Shown here: positions 32,320-40,589 of the stretch, piece by piece
How positions within the stretch are numbered: the first letter of the stretch is position 1
How the letters are laid out: each line of letters begins with the position of its first letter
Position numbers and translations under genes: made by a program
Assembly (NCBI GenBank): GCA_040755725.1
Contig: JBFMAI010000023.1
Location: 186,001 to 250,000, forward strand
Direction: 5' to 3'
DNA length: 64,000 nucleotides
Origin: JBFMAI01 sp040755725
GTDB lineage: Bacteria > Planctomycetota > Phycisphaerae > UBA1845 > Fen-1342
The notes under the pieces: model-generated
Seen by the model: only the letters and a program-made list of their open reading frames with translations
The model's database searches: none
Told to the model about the DNA's origin: nothing

Positions 32320-34650
32320 ATGCGCAAGACGGAGGACCACAGCGCGGCCATTCTAGCGGACCTGAACGAGCCGCAGCGGGCCGCGGTGACCCACGGCGAG
32401 GGACCGCTGCTCGTCGTCGCCGGTCCCGGCAGCGGCAAGACCCGCGTTATCACCCGCCGCGCCGCCCACCTCGTCCAGCGCGGCATCCCCCCGCGGAACA
32501 TCCTGGCGATCACGTTCACGAACAAGGCGGCGGACGAGATGCGGCGCCGGATCGAGGCCCTGGGCGTGCGCCAGGGGATGTGGATTTACACGTTCCACGC
32601 CCTGGGAGCGCGACTGCTGCGGGAGTTCGGCGAGCTGGCGCGCGTTCAGCCGGGCTTCACGATTTACGACGACTCGGACAGCCTGCGCGTCATCAAGGAA
32701 GCGATGGAGGCGACCGGCACCCGCAAGGAACTCGTGAGCGCCGAGGCGCTGGCCACCGCGATCAGCGGGGCCAAGGCCCGGCTGGAGACGCCGGAGCAGT
32801 TCGAGCAGCGGGCCGACGCGTCGTGGCAGCGGGTGGCGGCGACGGTCTACGCGGCCTACCAGTCCCTGCTGGAGCAACGGAACGCGGTTGATTTCGACGA
32901 TCTGCTGATGCGGGTGGCGCTGGTCCTGGAGGAGCACGAAGAGGTTCGGGCGCGACTGAACGTCCGCTTCCGGCACGTGCTGATCGACGAGTACCAGGAC
33001 ACCAATCACGCACAGTACCTGATCGCCCGCGACCTGTGCGAAGCGCACCAGAACATCTGCGCGACCGGCGATCCGGACCAGAGCATCTACGCCTGGCGCG
33101 GGGCCGACCTACGCAACATCCTCGACTTCGAGCACGACTTCCCCAACGCACGGGTGGTCCGCCTGGAACAGAACTACCGCTCGACCGGCCGCATACTCCG
33201 CGCCGCCGACTGCTTGATCGCCCACAACCGCGACCGCAAACCCAAGACGTTGTGGACCAACAACCCGGACGGCCCGGCCGTGCGCGTGTGGCAGTTCGAC
33301 TCAGGGGACCGGGAGGCGGAGCGGATCGCCGCGACGATCCAGACGCTCCGCCGGAAGGGACGGTCTTGGAGTGACTTCGCGGTTTTCTATCGCGTGAACG
33401 CGGTGTCACGCGGTTTCGAAGAGGCCCTGCGGGCCCGCGGCATCCCGTACAAGATCGTCCGCGGCGTCGAGTTCTACAGCCGCAAGGAAATCCGCGATGT
33501 GCTCGCGTATCTGCGGGTACTGACGAACCCGGCGGACGACGTGGCGTTGGAGCGGATTCTCAACACGCCGCCGCGCGGCATCGGCAAGATGACCGAGGAG
33601 CGTTTGCGGGCGTATGCGGCCGAGACGCGTCGGCCGCTGCTGGACGTGCTGCGCCACGCCGACGACGTGCCAGGGCTGCGCGGCGCCGCCGCCAAGATCG
33701 CCGCCCTGGTCGCGTTGCTGGATGAGCTGAAGGCGTGGACCGAGGGCCCGGTGTCCCAAGCCGTCAGCGACGTGCTGGCCCATTCGGGGCTCGAAGCGAT
33801 GTTCCGCCGCGAACACGAGCGGGGCGGCGAGGACCGGCTAGCCAACGTGCAGGAGTTGGTGACGGCGGCCCGGCGGTACGAGCAGGAGGTGCCGGAAGCG
33901 TCGCTGGCGGACTTCCTGCATCGCGTCAGCCTGGTAAACGATCAGGACGCTGTCGATGAACAGGCCGGCTGCGTCCTGCTGATGACGCTGCACGCGGCCA
34001 AGGGGCTGGAGTTCCCGGTCGTGTTCCTGGTGGGCCTGGAGCAGGGTCTGTTGCCGCACGAGCGGGCGCTGCGGACGGCCCCGGAGGTGGAGGAAGAGCG
34101 GCGGCTGTGCTTCGTGGGCATGACGCGGGCGTGCGAGGAGCTGTACCTGTCGCGGGCGCAGGAGCGGGTGATCCGCGGCCGGCCGATGCCGCGGGCCGCC
34201 TCGCAATTCCTGCGGGAGGCGGACGACGGCGGCCTGCGGTGGGAGGATTTTCGGCTGGGCTGCGGCGGGCCCGCGGGCTACGGGCCGACCGACAACTTCG
34301 TTCCACTGCCGGACGATCTGCCGCCGGAGGAAGCGGCGCGGCTGGCGCCGCCGCGTCGGTGGCAACGCACTAGCGACTCGGAGGATGACGTTGACGCGCG
34401 CGACGAAAACGCCGCGCCGTCACGGCTCGGCCGCCGCCGTCCGCCCGTCGAGGCAGAACCGCCAGCAGCGGGGGCGTACGCGGATTGGGCGCCGGGCACG
34501 TTGGTGCGGCACGCGGTGTACGGCGTGGGGCAGGTGGTGTGGATTCACCCGGCCGGCGCGCAAACGCGAGCGGGGCTGCGTTTCCCGGGGTACGGCGAGA
34601 AGACGCTCATCCTGGCGAAGGCCCCGGTGCAGAAGCTGGAGCGACGCTGA
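32320..34650 (+). CDS. UvrD/PcrA-type DNA helicase
   Basis: An SF1A 3'-5' helicase for nucleotide excision or replication repair, about 776 residues. Motifs in order: LNEPQRAAV (Q motif), GPGSGKT (Walker A, about 35-41), ITFTNKAADEM (Ia), VLIDEYQDTN (II), TGDPDQSIYAWRGA (III), RLEQNYRSTGRIL (IV), LMTLHAAKGLEFPVVFLVG (V) and CFVGMTRACEELYLS (VI). The C-terminal region after about 640 ends with WAPGTLVRHAVYGVGQVVW, the Tudor-like domain PcrA uses to contact RNA polymerase. The start is ATG 32320 with a weak ribosome site (TGGGG). Confidence 0.93.
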   Translation: MRKTEDHSAAILADLNEPQRAAVTHGEGPLLVVAGPGSGKTRVITRRAAHLVQRGIPPRNILAITFTNKAADEMRRRIEALGVRQGMWIYTFHALGARLLREFGELARVQPGFTIYDDSDSLRVIKEAMEATGTRKELVSAEALATAISGAKARLETPEQFEQRADASWQRVAATVYAAYQSLLEQRNAVDFDDLLMRVALVLEEHEEVRARLNVRFRHVLIDEYQDTNHAQYLIARDLCEAHQNICATGDPDQSIYAWRGADLRNILDFEHDFPNARVVRLEQNYRSTGRILRAADCLIAHNRDRKPKTLWTNNPDGPAVRVWQFDSGDREAERIAATIQTLRRKGRSWSDFAVFYRVNAVSRGFEEALRARGIPYKIVRGVEFYSRKEIRDVLAYLRVLTNPADDVALERILNTPPRGIGKMTEERLRAYAAETRRPLLDVLRHADDVPGLRGAAAKIAALVALLDELKAWTEGPVSQAVSDVLAHSGLEAMFRREHERGGEDRLANVQELVTAARRYEQEVPEASLADFLHRVSLVNDQDAVDEQAGCVLLMTLHAAKGLEFPVVFLVGLEQGLLPHERALRTAPEVEEERRLCFVGMTRACEELYLSRAQERVIRGRPMPRAASQFLREADDGGLRWEDFRLGCGGPAGYGPTDNFVPLPDDLPPEEAARLAPPRRWQRTSDSEDDVDARDENAAPSRLGRRRPPVEAEPPAAGAYADWAPGTLVRHAVYGVGQVVWIHPAGAQTRAGLRFPGYGEKTLILAKAPVQKLERR

Positions 34651-34722
34651 GCGCGGCGGGCAACGAGGGGGCCCCACCCACGTCGTGTTGCCCGGGGGGG
34701 GCGGCGAGTCTACGCTACCGCC

Positions 34723-35970
34723 ATGTCTTCGGCGGACGCATACTGCGTGGAACGCCTGCGGCGTCTGTTGGACATCACGCGGCAGATGGCCGGCACGACG
34801 GACCTGGACGAGCTGCTGCGGACCATCGTGGCTGCGGCGGTCGAGGTCTTGGCCTGCGAGCGGGCGACCATTTTCCTGTATGACAAGGCGCGGAACGAGT
34901 TGTACAGCCGCGTGGCCACCGGCATCCGCTCGCTGCGCGTGCCGGCTGACCGCGGCATCGCGGGGGCTGCGGCCCAGCAGCGCGTCGTCGTCAACGTCCC
35001 CGACGCCTACGCGGACGCGCGCTTCAACCCGGCGATTGACCGGCAGACGGGGTTCCGCACGCGGAACCTGCTGGCCATCCCGCTGGAGAACCTGACCGGC
35101 GAGCTCGTGGGCGTGCTGCAAACGCTCAACAAGCGGGACGGGGCATTCACGCCCGAAGACGAGGAGCTCGCGCGGACGCTGGCGGCCCAGGCCGGCGTCG
35201 CGCTGCACCGCCAGGCGTTGCTGGACGAATACGCCCAGAAGCAGCGCATGGCCCGCGACCTGGAGCTGGCGCGGCAGATTCAGCAGGCGCTGTTCCCCAA
35301 GACCAACCCCGTGGTGGCGGGCTACGAGATTGCCGGGTGGAACCGCTCGGCCGACGAAACGGGCGGCGATTGCTACGACTTCATTTCCCTGGCCGAGGGG
35401 CGGCAAGCCCTGCTGCTGGCCGACGCGACCGGCCACGGCATTGGCGCCGCCCTGGTCATCGCCCAGTGCCGCTCGCTGCTGCGGGCCCTGCTCTCGATGA
35501 CCGACGATCTCGCGCGGATCGCCGCCCGCGTCAACGAAATCCTCAGCGAGGACCTCACCGACGACCGGTTCGTGACGGCGTTCGTCGGGCTGCTCGACCC
35601 GCGCCGGCACCGACTCGATTACCTGTCCGCCGGCCAGGGGCCGCTGCTGTTTGTACACGCGGGCGGCGTCGAGGAACGCCGGGCCACCGGGTTGCCGCTG
35701 GCGGTCGTCGCCGACATGCCGTTTGATGTCGAAGCGTTCGAGTTTGCCCCGGGCGACACGGTGGCCTTGCTGACGGACGGCTTCTTCGAAACGACCAACA
35801 GCGCCGGCGAGCAGTACGGCGTGGAGCGCGTGGCCCAAGTCCTGCGCGCGCGGGCCGGATTGCCACTGGACGCACTCATCCGCGACCTGAATGACGACAT
35901 CTCGCGCTTCAGCGGCAACGCGCCCCCGGCGGACGATCTGACGGCCGTTTTTGTCCGCCGCCGCGACTGA
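34723..35970 (+). CDS. GAF-domain PP2C-type serine phosphatase (RsbU/SpoIIE-like)
   Basis: 415 residues. A GAF sensor domain (about 10-165, for example FLYDKARNELYSRVATGIR, ADRGIAGAAAQQRVVVNVP) is joined by a coiled linker (KQRMARDLELARQIQQALFP) to a PP2C/SpoIIE phosphatase domain. The metal residues are seen in ADETGGDCYDF, LLADATGHGIGAAL, LLTDGFFETTN and PADDLTAVFV. Such proteins dephosphorylate STAS antagonists in partner-switching control of sigma factors. A STAS protein is encoded 7 kb away at 43.2 kb. Confidence 0.9.
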   Translation: MSSADAYCVERLRRLLDITRQMAGTTDLDELLRTIVAAAVEVLACERATIFLYDKARNELYSRVATGIRSLRVPADRGIAGAAAQQRVVVNVPDAYADARFNPAIDRQTGFRTRNLLAIPLENLTGELVGVLQTLNKRDGAFTPEDEELARTLAAQAGVALHRQALLDEYAQKQRMARDLELARQIQQALFPKTNPVVAGYEIAGWNRSADETGGDCYDFISLAEGRQALLLADATGHGIGAALVIAQCRSLLRALLSMTDDLARIAARVNEILSEDLTDDRFVTAFVGLLDPRRHRLDYLSAGQGPLLFVHAGGVEERRATGLPLAVVADMPFDVEAFEFAPGDTVALLTDGFFETTNSAGEQYGVERVAQVLRARAGLPLDALIRDLNDDISRFSGNAPPADDLTAVFVRRRD

Positions 35971-36063
35971 GCCGCTCGTCTCCGAGTGCGTATGACCCCC
36001 GGCTCCTTTCAAGACACCGGGAAGGGAGGGGGCTTCGGGATGGTCTTCAATTACACGCCCGGC

Positions 36064-37605
36064 TTACTGCGCACGGGGCTGCACGACCAGGTCGTATCCG
36101 TCGCTGTCGATGCATACAACCGGGACCCAGGCGCCGGGCTCGGCGGCGCCCCCCAAGCGGCAGACGCTATCGACCTCCGGGGCCTGGCCGGCGTGCCGGG
36201 CCACGCTCCCGCCGTCCCGGCGCTCGTCCACCACCACGTCGAACGTGTGCCCCACCCGCCGGCGGGCCGCCGCCAGGGCGACCTCCCGTTGCGTTTCCAT
36301 CAGCCGCTGATAGCGCTCCTGTTTGACCGCGTCATCGAGCGCGTTTTTCATGCGGCCCGCCGGCGTCTCGGGCTCGTGCGAGTAGCGAAACGCCCCGAGC
36401 GCGTCGAAGCCGAAATCCCGCACGAACGCCAGCAATTCTGCAAACTCGGCCTCCGTCTCCCCCGGGAACCCCACGATGAATGTCGTACGGAGCGTCACGC
36501 CGGGGATGCGGCCACGGAGCTTCGCCAACAGCGCTTCGGTACGCCGCCGCGTGACCCGCCGTCCCATCGCCTTGAGCACCCGATCGTTGATGTGCTGGAG
36601 CGGCAGGTCAATGTACTTCACGACGCGGTCGCAGGCGGCGATGGCGTCGATCATCTCGTCGCTGAAGACCGACGGATACGCGTACATGAGCCGCAGCCAG
36701 CGGGCGCCGTCGCACGCGGCGTCCAGGGTCCGCAGCAAGCCCGCCAGCCCCGGTTCGTACCCCAGGTCACGGCCGTAGCTCGTCGTGTCCTGCCCGATCA
36801 GGATCAGCTCGCGGGCGCCGTCGGCAATCAGCTCGCGGCACTCGGCGACGAGCGCGTCCGGCGGCTTGCTGTGCAGCGGTCCACGGATCGAGGGAATCGT
36901 GCAGAACGTACACTTCTGGTCGCAACCCTCGCTGATGCGCACGTACGCGTAGTGCCGGGGCGTGAGCCGCAGGCGGCCCTGGTCGGACCACGGTTGGGGG
37001 TGATAGTCACCCAGGTAGAGGTCCGTATGACCCCCGTTGGTCCTGGGGCCGCTAGCAGAACCCGCCACGCCAGTGGTGGGCCGCTTGGCCCCGCACTGGC
37101 GTGCGGGGTTCGGATCGGCGCTCGCAGGGCGGGGTGGGGGGAGAGCCGAAAGCGCCGGACCGGAGCCAGCCCGCCGTGGCGGGAGTCCGGCGTGCCCCGG
37201 CTCGACCGGCATTACCGACCCCGTGACCGCCCGCGCCACGTCGTCACGGTTGTGGACGCCGACCAACGCGTCGATTTCCGGGATGATCTCGCGCAGCTTC
37301 TCCCCGTCCCGCTGCACCAGGCAGCCGGCGACCACGATCCGCCGCAGCTCGCCCCGCCGCTTGCGCTCCGCGAGTTCGCGGATGACGTCGAGGGCCTCCT
37401 GGCGGGCCGCGTCGAGGAACCCGCAGGTGTTGACAACGATGGTGTCGGCTACGGATTCGTCGCCGGTGATGACCGCCCCCGCCTCGGCCATCTGGCCGAG
37501 CATCTTCTCCGAATCGACGAGGTTCTTCGCGCAGCCCAGCGACACGAAGCCGACGACCGGCGGGTCGCCGGCGCGGGCGGCACGGGGGCGTTTGGGTCGG
37601 GTCAT
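36064..37605 (-). CDS. rimO: Ribosomal protein S12 methylthiotransferase with an in-frame insertion
   Basis: A radical SAM methylthiotransferase that modifies an Asp of ribosomal protein S12. The N-terminal UPF0004 domain has Cys 25, 61 and 95 (SLGCAKNLVDSE, VVNTCGFLD, VAGCLVQRD). The radical SAM motif CDQKCTFC gives Cys 228, 232 and 235. SEGCDQKCTFC and YIDLPLQHI are RimO-typical, and a TRAM domain ends the protein. At 513 residues it is longer than the usual about 440-450. The excess is residues about 135-194 (GLPPRRAGSGPALSALPPPR...), between the two domains, encoded by a family 2 palindromic repeat and flanking repeat-like DNA with the frame kept. Confidence 0.93.
   Translation of the reverse strand: MTRPKRPRAARAGDPPVVGFVSLGCAKNLVDSEKMLGQMAEAGAVITGDESVADTIVVNTCGFLDAARQEALDVIRELAERKRRGELRRIVVAGCLVQRDGEKLREIIPEIDALVGVHNRDDVARAVTGSVMPVEPGHAGLPPRRAGSGPALSALPPPRPASADPNPARQCGAKRPTTGVAGSASGPRTNGGHTDLYLGDYHPQPWSDQGRLRLTPRHYAYVRISEGCDQKCTFCTIPSIRGPLHSKPPDALVAECRELIADGARELILIGQDTTSYGRDLGYEPGLAGLLRTLDAACDGARWLRLMYAYPSVFSDEMIDAIAACDRVVKYIDLPLQHINDRVLKAMGRRVTRRRTEALLAKLRGRIPGVTLRTTFIVGFPGETEAEFAELLAFVRDFGFDALGAFRYSHEPETPAGRMKNALDDAVKQERYQRLMETQREVALAAARRRVGHTFDVVVDERRDGGSVARHAGQAPEVDSVCRLGGAAEPGAWVPVVCIDSDGYDLVVQPRAQ
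37056..37122. repeat. Palindromic repeat family 2, copy b (inside rimO)
   Basis: CCCGCCACGCCAGTGGTGGG and CCCCGCACTGGCGTGCGGGG, the two hairpins of the family. It is translated in rimO as NPARQCGAKRPTTGVAG. About 80 bp further, GCCGTGGCGGGAGTCCGGCG adds another self-complementary block, so the whole insert in rimO is about 170-180 bp. Confidence 0.85.
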
Positions 37606-38110
37606 CCGCGTATGGGGCTCCTCGCCCTGCCCGGGGCATTCTGCGGGCGCTACGGGTCACGCCACGCGATCCATGCAGGATGATAGCTCGCCGGGTGCAC
37701 GGGAGAAGTCGCGCCGGCGCACAAAGGGCGGGGAACGCGGGCGGCTCCCCGGCCGCACTTCGCCGCCGGCAAGAAGGCCGACACGTCCTGCTAACAGCCC
37801 CTAACCGAACCCACCACGCAAGTGGTGGGCCGCTTGGCCTCGCACTGGCGTGCGAGGCTCTGATGGGCGCTCCAAGCCAACTTCCGCATCGGATTGACGG
37901 CAAATCCACCGGCGGTTCATGCGCCGATAACAGGCACGCGGTACCGTCCAGTGCGGCGTGGTGAGCCACGCCATACTGTACACGGAGTTGGGTTCCCAAC
38001 TGGTTCAGGCATTGTGACGCGCGGCACGACGTGTCGGTCGCGCCGCTGGAGCTTCGCTCACGACCCTGCTGTGCGCTGTTCACGCGCGCCAAGACAAAGG
38101 AGGTTTCGTC
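37606..38110. other. Long intergenic region between divergent genes
   Basis: About 500 bp between rimO and the metallophosphoesterase gene. It holds a family 2 copy and a further GC-rich palindromic stretch at about 37.72-37.78 kb. It must hold both promoters, but none is clear. The ribosome site AAAGGAGGT is at the right edge. Confidence 0.6.
37805..37874. repeat. Palindromic repeat family 2, copy c (best preserved)
   Basis: CCCACCACGCAAGTGGTGGG, then GCCTCGCACTGGCGTGCGAGGC, then the conserved tail TCTGATGGGCGCTCC. These are two adjacent hairpins with compensating changes relative to copy b (CCTCGC/GCGAGG versus CCCCGC/GCGGGG), which means the stems are kept although the bases change. Confidence 0.88.
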
Positions 38111-39082
38111 ATGCGCCGATTCGGAAGTGCGATCGTTCTGCTTGTGCTCGCTTCAATTCCGGTTCTGGCCGATTCCATCGTCCAGTTCGGGGTCATTACG
38201 GACCCGCACCACTGCAACCAGCCGAATTCCACCACCCGGTTCTACTCGGCGGCCCTGCCCAAAACGCAGCAGTTTGTGAGCACGATGAACGCCGCGAATG
38301 CGGCGTTCGTCGTCGAACTGGGCGATTATGTCGACCGTCTGGTCGGCAGCAAGGACCCGCTGGTCAATCTCGGCGAGATCGAGAGCATCTACACGGGGTT
38401 CAACGGGCCGCACTACCACGTCCTGGGCAACCACGAGTTTGACAATCTGGAACGCAACCAGATGCTGTACAACGTCACCAACACGGGCGTTCCGCAGGGG
38501 CAAACCTACTACTCCTTCGACGTCAATGGCGTGCACTGCGTCGTGCTCGACGCCGACTACACCGTGGCCCCGCCGCACCGCCCGTTCGACATGCTCAAGC
38601 CCGGCGAGAACTGGTGGAACTGGAAGGACGCCTGGGTTCCCCAGGAAGAGCTGGACTGGTTGGCCGCAGACCTGGCCGCCAGCAACCTGCCGACCTTTGT
38701 CTTCTCGCACCAGTTGCTCAACCGGGTCGACACGGAAGACCACACCATCAAGAACGCCTCGGTCGTGCGCGCCCTGCTGGAAGCCGATGGGGACGTGCTG
38801 GCCGCGTTCGCCGGCCACGATCACGCCGGCGACTACAGCCTGATTAACGGCGTCCACTACTTCGTGCTGGAGGCCAACGTCGGGATGGGGACGCACCCGA
38901 TCGACGACAACCAGTACGCCCTGATCGAGCTGAATCAAATCCGCCACGGCGACGGCCCGCTGTACGAGCTGCGCGTCAACGGCTACGGGCACCAGGACTC
39001 GTATTCGGTACTGGTCCCTGAGCCCGCGTCCCTGACCCTGCTAAGCGGCGGCGCGCTGCTGCTGCTCCGCCGCCGGGCCTAG
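38111..39082 (+). CDS. Secreted metallophosphoesterase with PEP-CTERM signal
   Basis: 323 residues with signal peptide IVLLVLASIPVLA. Calcineurin-type motifs: FGVITDPHH, ELGDYVDRL, VLGNHEFDN, FVFSHQLL and FAGHDHAGDY provide the two-metal site. The end VPEPASLTLLSGGALLLLRRRA is a PEP-CTERM sorting signal, so an active phosphoesterase is predicted to be anchored or released by exosortase. AAAGGAGGT lies 6 nt before ATG 38111. A perfect hairpin at 39151-39181 follows the gene. Confidence 0.88.
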   Translation: MRRFGSAIVLLVLASIPVLADSIVQFGVITDPHHCNQPNSTTRFYSAALPKTQQFVSTMNAANAAFVVELGDYVDRLVGSKDPLVNLGEIESIYTGFNGPHYHVLGNHEFDNLERNQMLYNVTNTGVPQGQTYYSFDVNGVHCVVLDADYTVAPPHRPFDMLKPGENWWNWKDAWVPQEELDWLAADLAASNLPTFVFSHQLLNRVDTEDHTIKNASVVRALLEADGDVLAAFAGHDHAGDYSLINGVHYFVLEANVGMGTHPIDDNQYALIELNQIRHGDGPLYELRVNGYGHQDSYSVLVPEPASLTLLSGGALLLLRRRA

Positions 39083-39150
39083 TCGGTCCGAAGGTGCTGC
39101 GCCGCGTCCACCGCGAACGCAGATTGACTTGTCTCCCGCAACCACGTCAC

Positions 39151-39181
39151 GCGTCCCCGATTCCAGCCGAATCGGGGACGC
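39151..39181 (+). terminator. Perfect hairpin after the metallophosphoesterase gene
   Basis: GCGTCCCCGATTC and GAATCGGGGACGC around the loop CAGCC. It is a terminator-like position and stem but has no U-tract, so confidence is moderate. Confidence 0.5.
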
Positions 39182-39220
39182 GGCTGCTACATAGGCGTTC
39201 CGGGCCATGGGACGTCAACC

Positions 39221-39296
39221 GGGAAGGCGAGCCTTCCGGCGCGCCGCGGCTCGGCGGGCCGGCAGGGTCGCCGCAGGAGACAGCCTTGCCCTCCCC
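39221..39296. repeat. Palindromic repeat family 1, copy f (long form)
   Basis: GGGAAGGCGAGCCTTCC at the left, then GCGCCGCGGC and the block GTCGCCGCAGGAGAC shared with the other long-form copies, ending CTTGCCCTCCC. The A/T changes in GGGAAGG and CCTTCC compensate each other. Confidence 0.82.
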
Positions 39297-39330
39297 CGCC
39301 GCATGTTCGCGCACGGCGGCCTACAGCTCC

Positions 39331-39403
39331 TAGCCGAACCCACCATGCCAGTGGTGGGGCGCAGAGCCCCCGCACCGGCGTGCGGGGTTCTGATACGCAT
39401 TCT
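39331..39403. repeat. Palindromic repeat family 2, copy d
   Basis: CCCACCATGCCAGTGGTGGGG, then CCCCGCACCGGCGTGCGGGG and the tail TTCTGATACGCATTC. It ends at the stop codon of the convergent lipoprotein gene, which may use it as a terminator. It lies 34 bp after a family 1 copy. Confidence 0.85.
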
Positions 39404-39858
39404 TAGATGCCGAGGCCGATGTCGCCCAGCCCTTGATTGATGGCGTCCCGGTACTGGTCGAGGTTGTCGATGATCGACCGCAGCGCCGCCAGCACTTCGT
39501 CGGAAATGACCACCGATGAGGGGTCTTCTTCCGCTCGCCGGACGAAGTCCTGGAGCGAGGCCACCGTTGTGATGTTGTTGTCGGCGAGGAACGTAACCAC
39601 GGCCGCCGCCTGCTCATCCGTGACCGGCGGCACCTGGACGCCGGTGATCTGAATCGCCACATCGGTGAGGAGCTGGATTTCGTCGGGCGTGACTCCGCCC
39701 AGGTCGTCGTTGGCGAGTTTCGTCGTGGCCGTCAGCAGGGTGCCGCCGCCCTGGTTGCCGGTGCGCGTCCACGGCATCGAGAAGCAGCCGGTCAGCAGCA
39801 GACACGTGACGACCGCCGCGGCGCCGAGGCGCCGCCCGCGCGAAGAGGTCCAGGTCAT
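39403..39858 (-). CDS. Small lipoprotein, paralogue of its upstream neighbour
   Basis: 151 residues with a lipobox in AAAVVTCLLLTGC (Cys at about 25) and GAAGGAG 7 nt before the ATG. The mature part is helical and acidic. VTPDEIQLLTD, TDEQAAAVVTFLADNNI and VASLQDFVRRAEEDPSSV line up in order with LTPDEIQVYGD, TDQEAQAIAQFFDDEEI and PEDLEAFLEDSDNEVPEV in the neighbouring protein, so the two arose by duplication. Function is unknown. The gap between the two genes is 12 bp. Confidence 0.75.
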   Translation of the reverse strand: MTWTSSRGRRLGAAAVVTCLLLTGCFSMPWTRTGNQGGGTLLTATTKLANDDLGGVTPDEIQLLTDVAIQITGVQVPPVTDEQAAAVVTFLADNNITTVASLQDFVRRAEEDPSSVVISDEVLAALRSIIDNLDQYRDAINQGLGDIGLGI

Positions 39859-39870
39859 GAGTGATCTCCT

Positions 39871-40410
39871 TCAGGGCAAACGCGACAACAATCGCGTCGG
39901 ATCGAAGTCCACAAACAGGCTGCGCAACACCCCATCCGGGATCACTTCGGGCACTTCGTTGTCACTATCTTCCAGGAACGCCTCCAGGTCTTCCGGAGAC
40001 GAAATCTCCTCGTCGTCAAAGAACTGCGCGATGGCCTGCGCCTCCTGGTCGGTCAGCTCGACTTCCAGCGTCGTGTCCACCTCGCTTGCTTCGTCGCCGT
40101 AGACTTGGATCTCATCCGGCGTCAAAGCGCGGTAGTCGGGTGTGGTGACCTTGACATACGCGGTGCGCAGGTCGCCGCCGAACTGGTTGGCGAGCCGCTC
40201 CTCCTGGAGCAGGACGTTGACGGTCATCGGGCTCAGCCCCAAGGCTTCGAGCTCGGTGCGTTTCTCCTGCGGGGTCAGATCGTTGTCGTCCACGATGCGG
40301 TTGATCGCCCGCAGCGTGGCCGGGGCCAGGTTGTCATAGTTCTCGGGTGGGCAACCCCCGACCAGCACCGAGACCGCTACCGCGACCAGAATCAGGCAAG
40401 CGCGTTGCAT
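39871..40410 (-). CDS. Small lipoprotein, first of a paralogous pair
   Basis: About 179 residues from ATG 40410. The signal LILVAVAVSVLVGGC gives a lipobox Cys at about 20. The mature N-terminus has an added helical segment (ATLRAINRIVDDNDLTPQEKRTELEALGLS) absent from the paralogue. The shared module TPDEIQ...TDQEAQAIAQFF...PEDLEAFLED follows. It is acidic, helical and possibly calcium- or protein-binding, but no EF-hand loop is complete. It is divergent from ychF. Confidence 0.72.
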   Translation of the reverse strand: MQRACLILVAVAVSVLVGGCPPENYDNLAPATLRAINRIVDDNDLTPQEKRTELEALGLSPMTVNVLLQEERLANQFGGDLRTAYVKVTTPDYRALTPDEIQVYGDEASEVDTTLEVELTDQEAQAIAQFFDDEEISSPEDLEAFLEDSDNEVPEVIPDGVLRSLFVDFDPTRLLSRLP

Positions 40411-40589
40411 AGTGTGCCCTGCACCTTCTCTATCGGCCGGGACCGGCGGGCCCAGCACGTCACGCCAGCCAAGCCTACCGAGCCGCCATGTGTCCCGGTA
40501 TGATATATCGGAACGTGGATGGGGCAACCGGCGTCCGGACGCGGCTTCGAGGGGGCGTCGCGGCCGGCCATCGATAAACGGAGACCGCG

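Larger units (their letters stand above)
39083..39402. other. Repeat-filled intergenic region between convergent genes
   Basis: About 320 bp holding, in order, a 13-bp perfect hairpin, a family 1 copy and a family 2 copy. No gene was recognised. Confidence 0.7.

Noticed and set aside
35986..37683. 565-residue ORF antisense to rimO
   Set aside because: It lies opposite a well-supported RimO gene and has the His/Arg/Pro-rich composition of a shadow frame.
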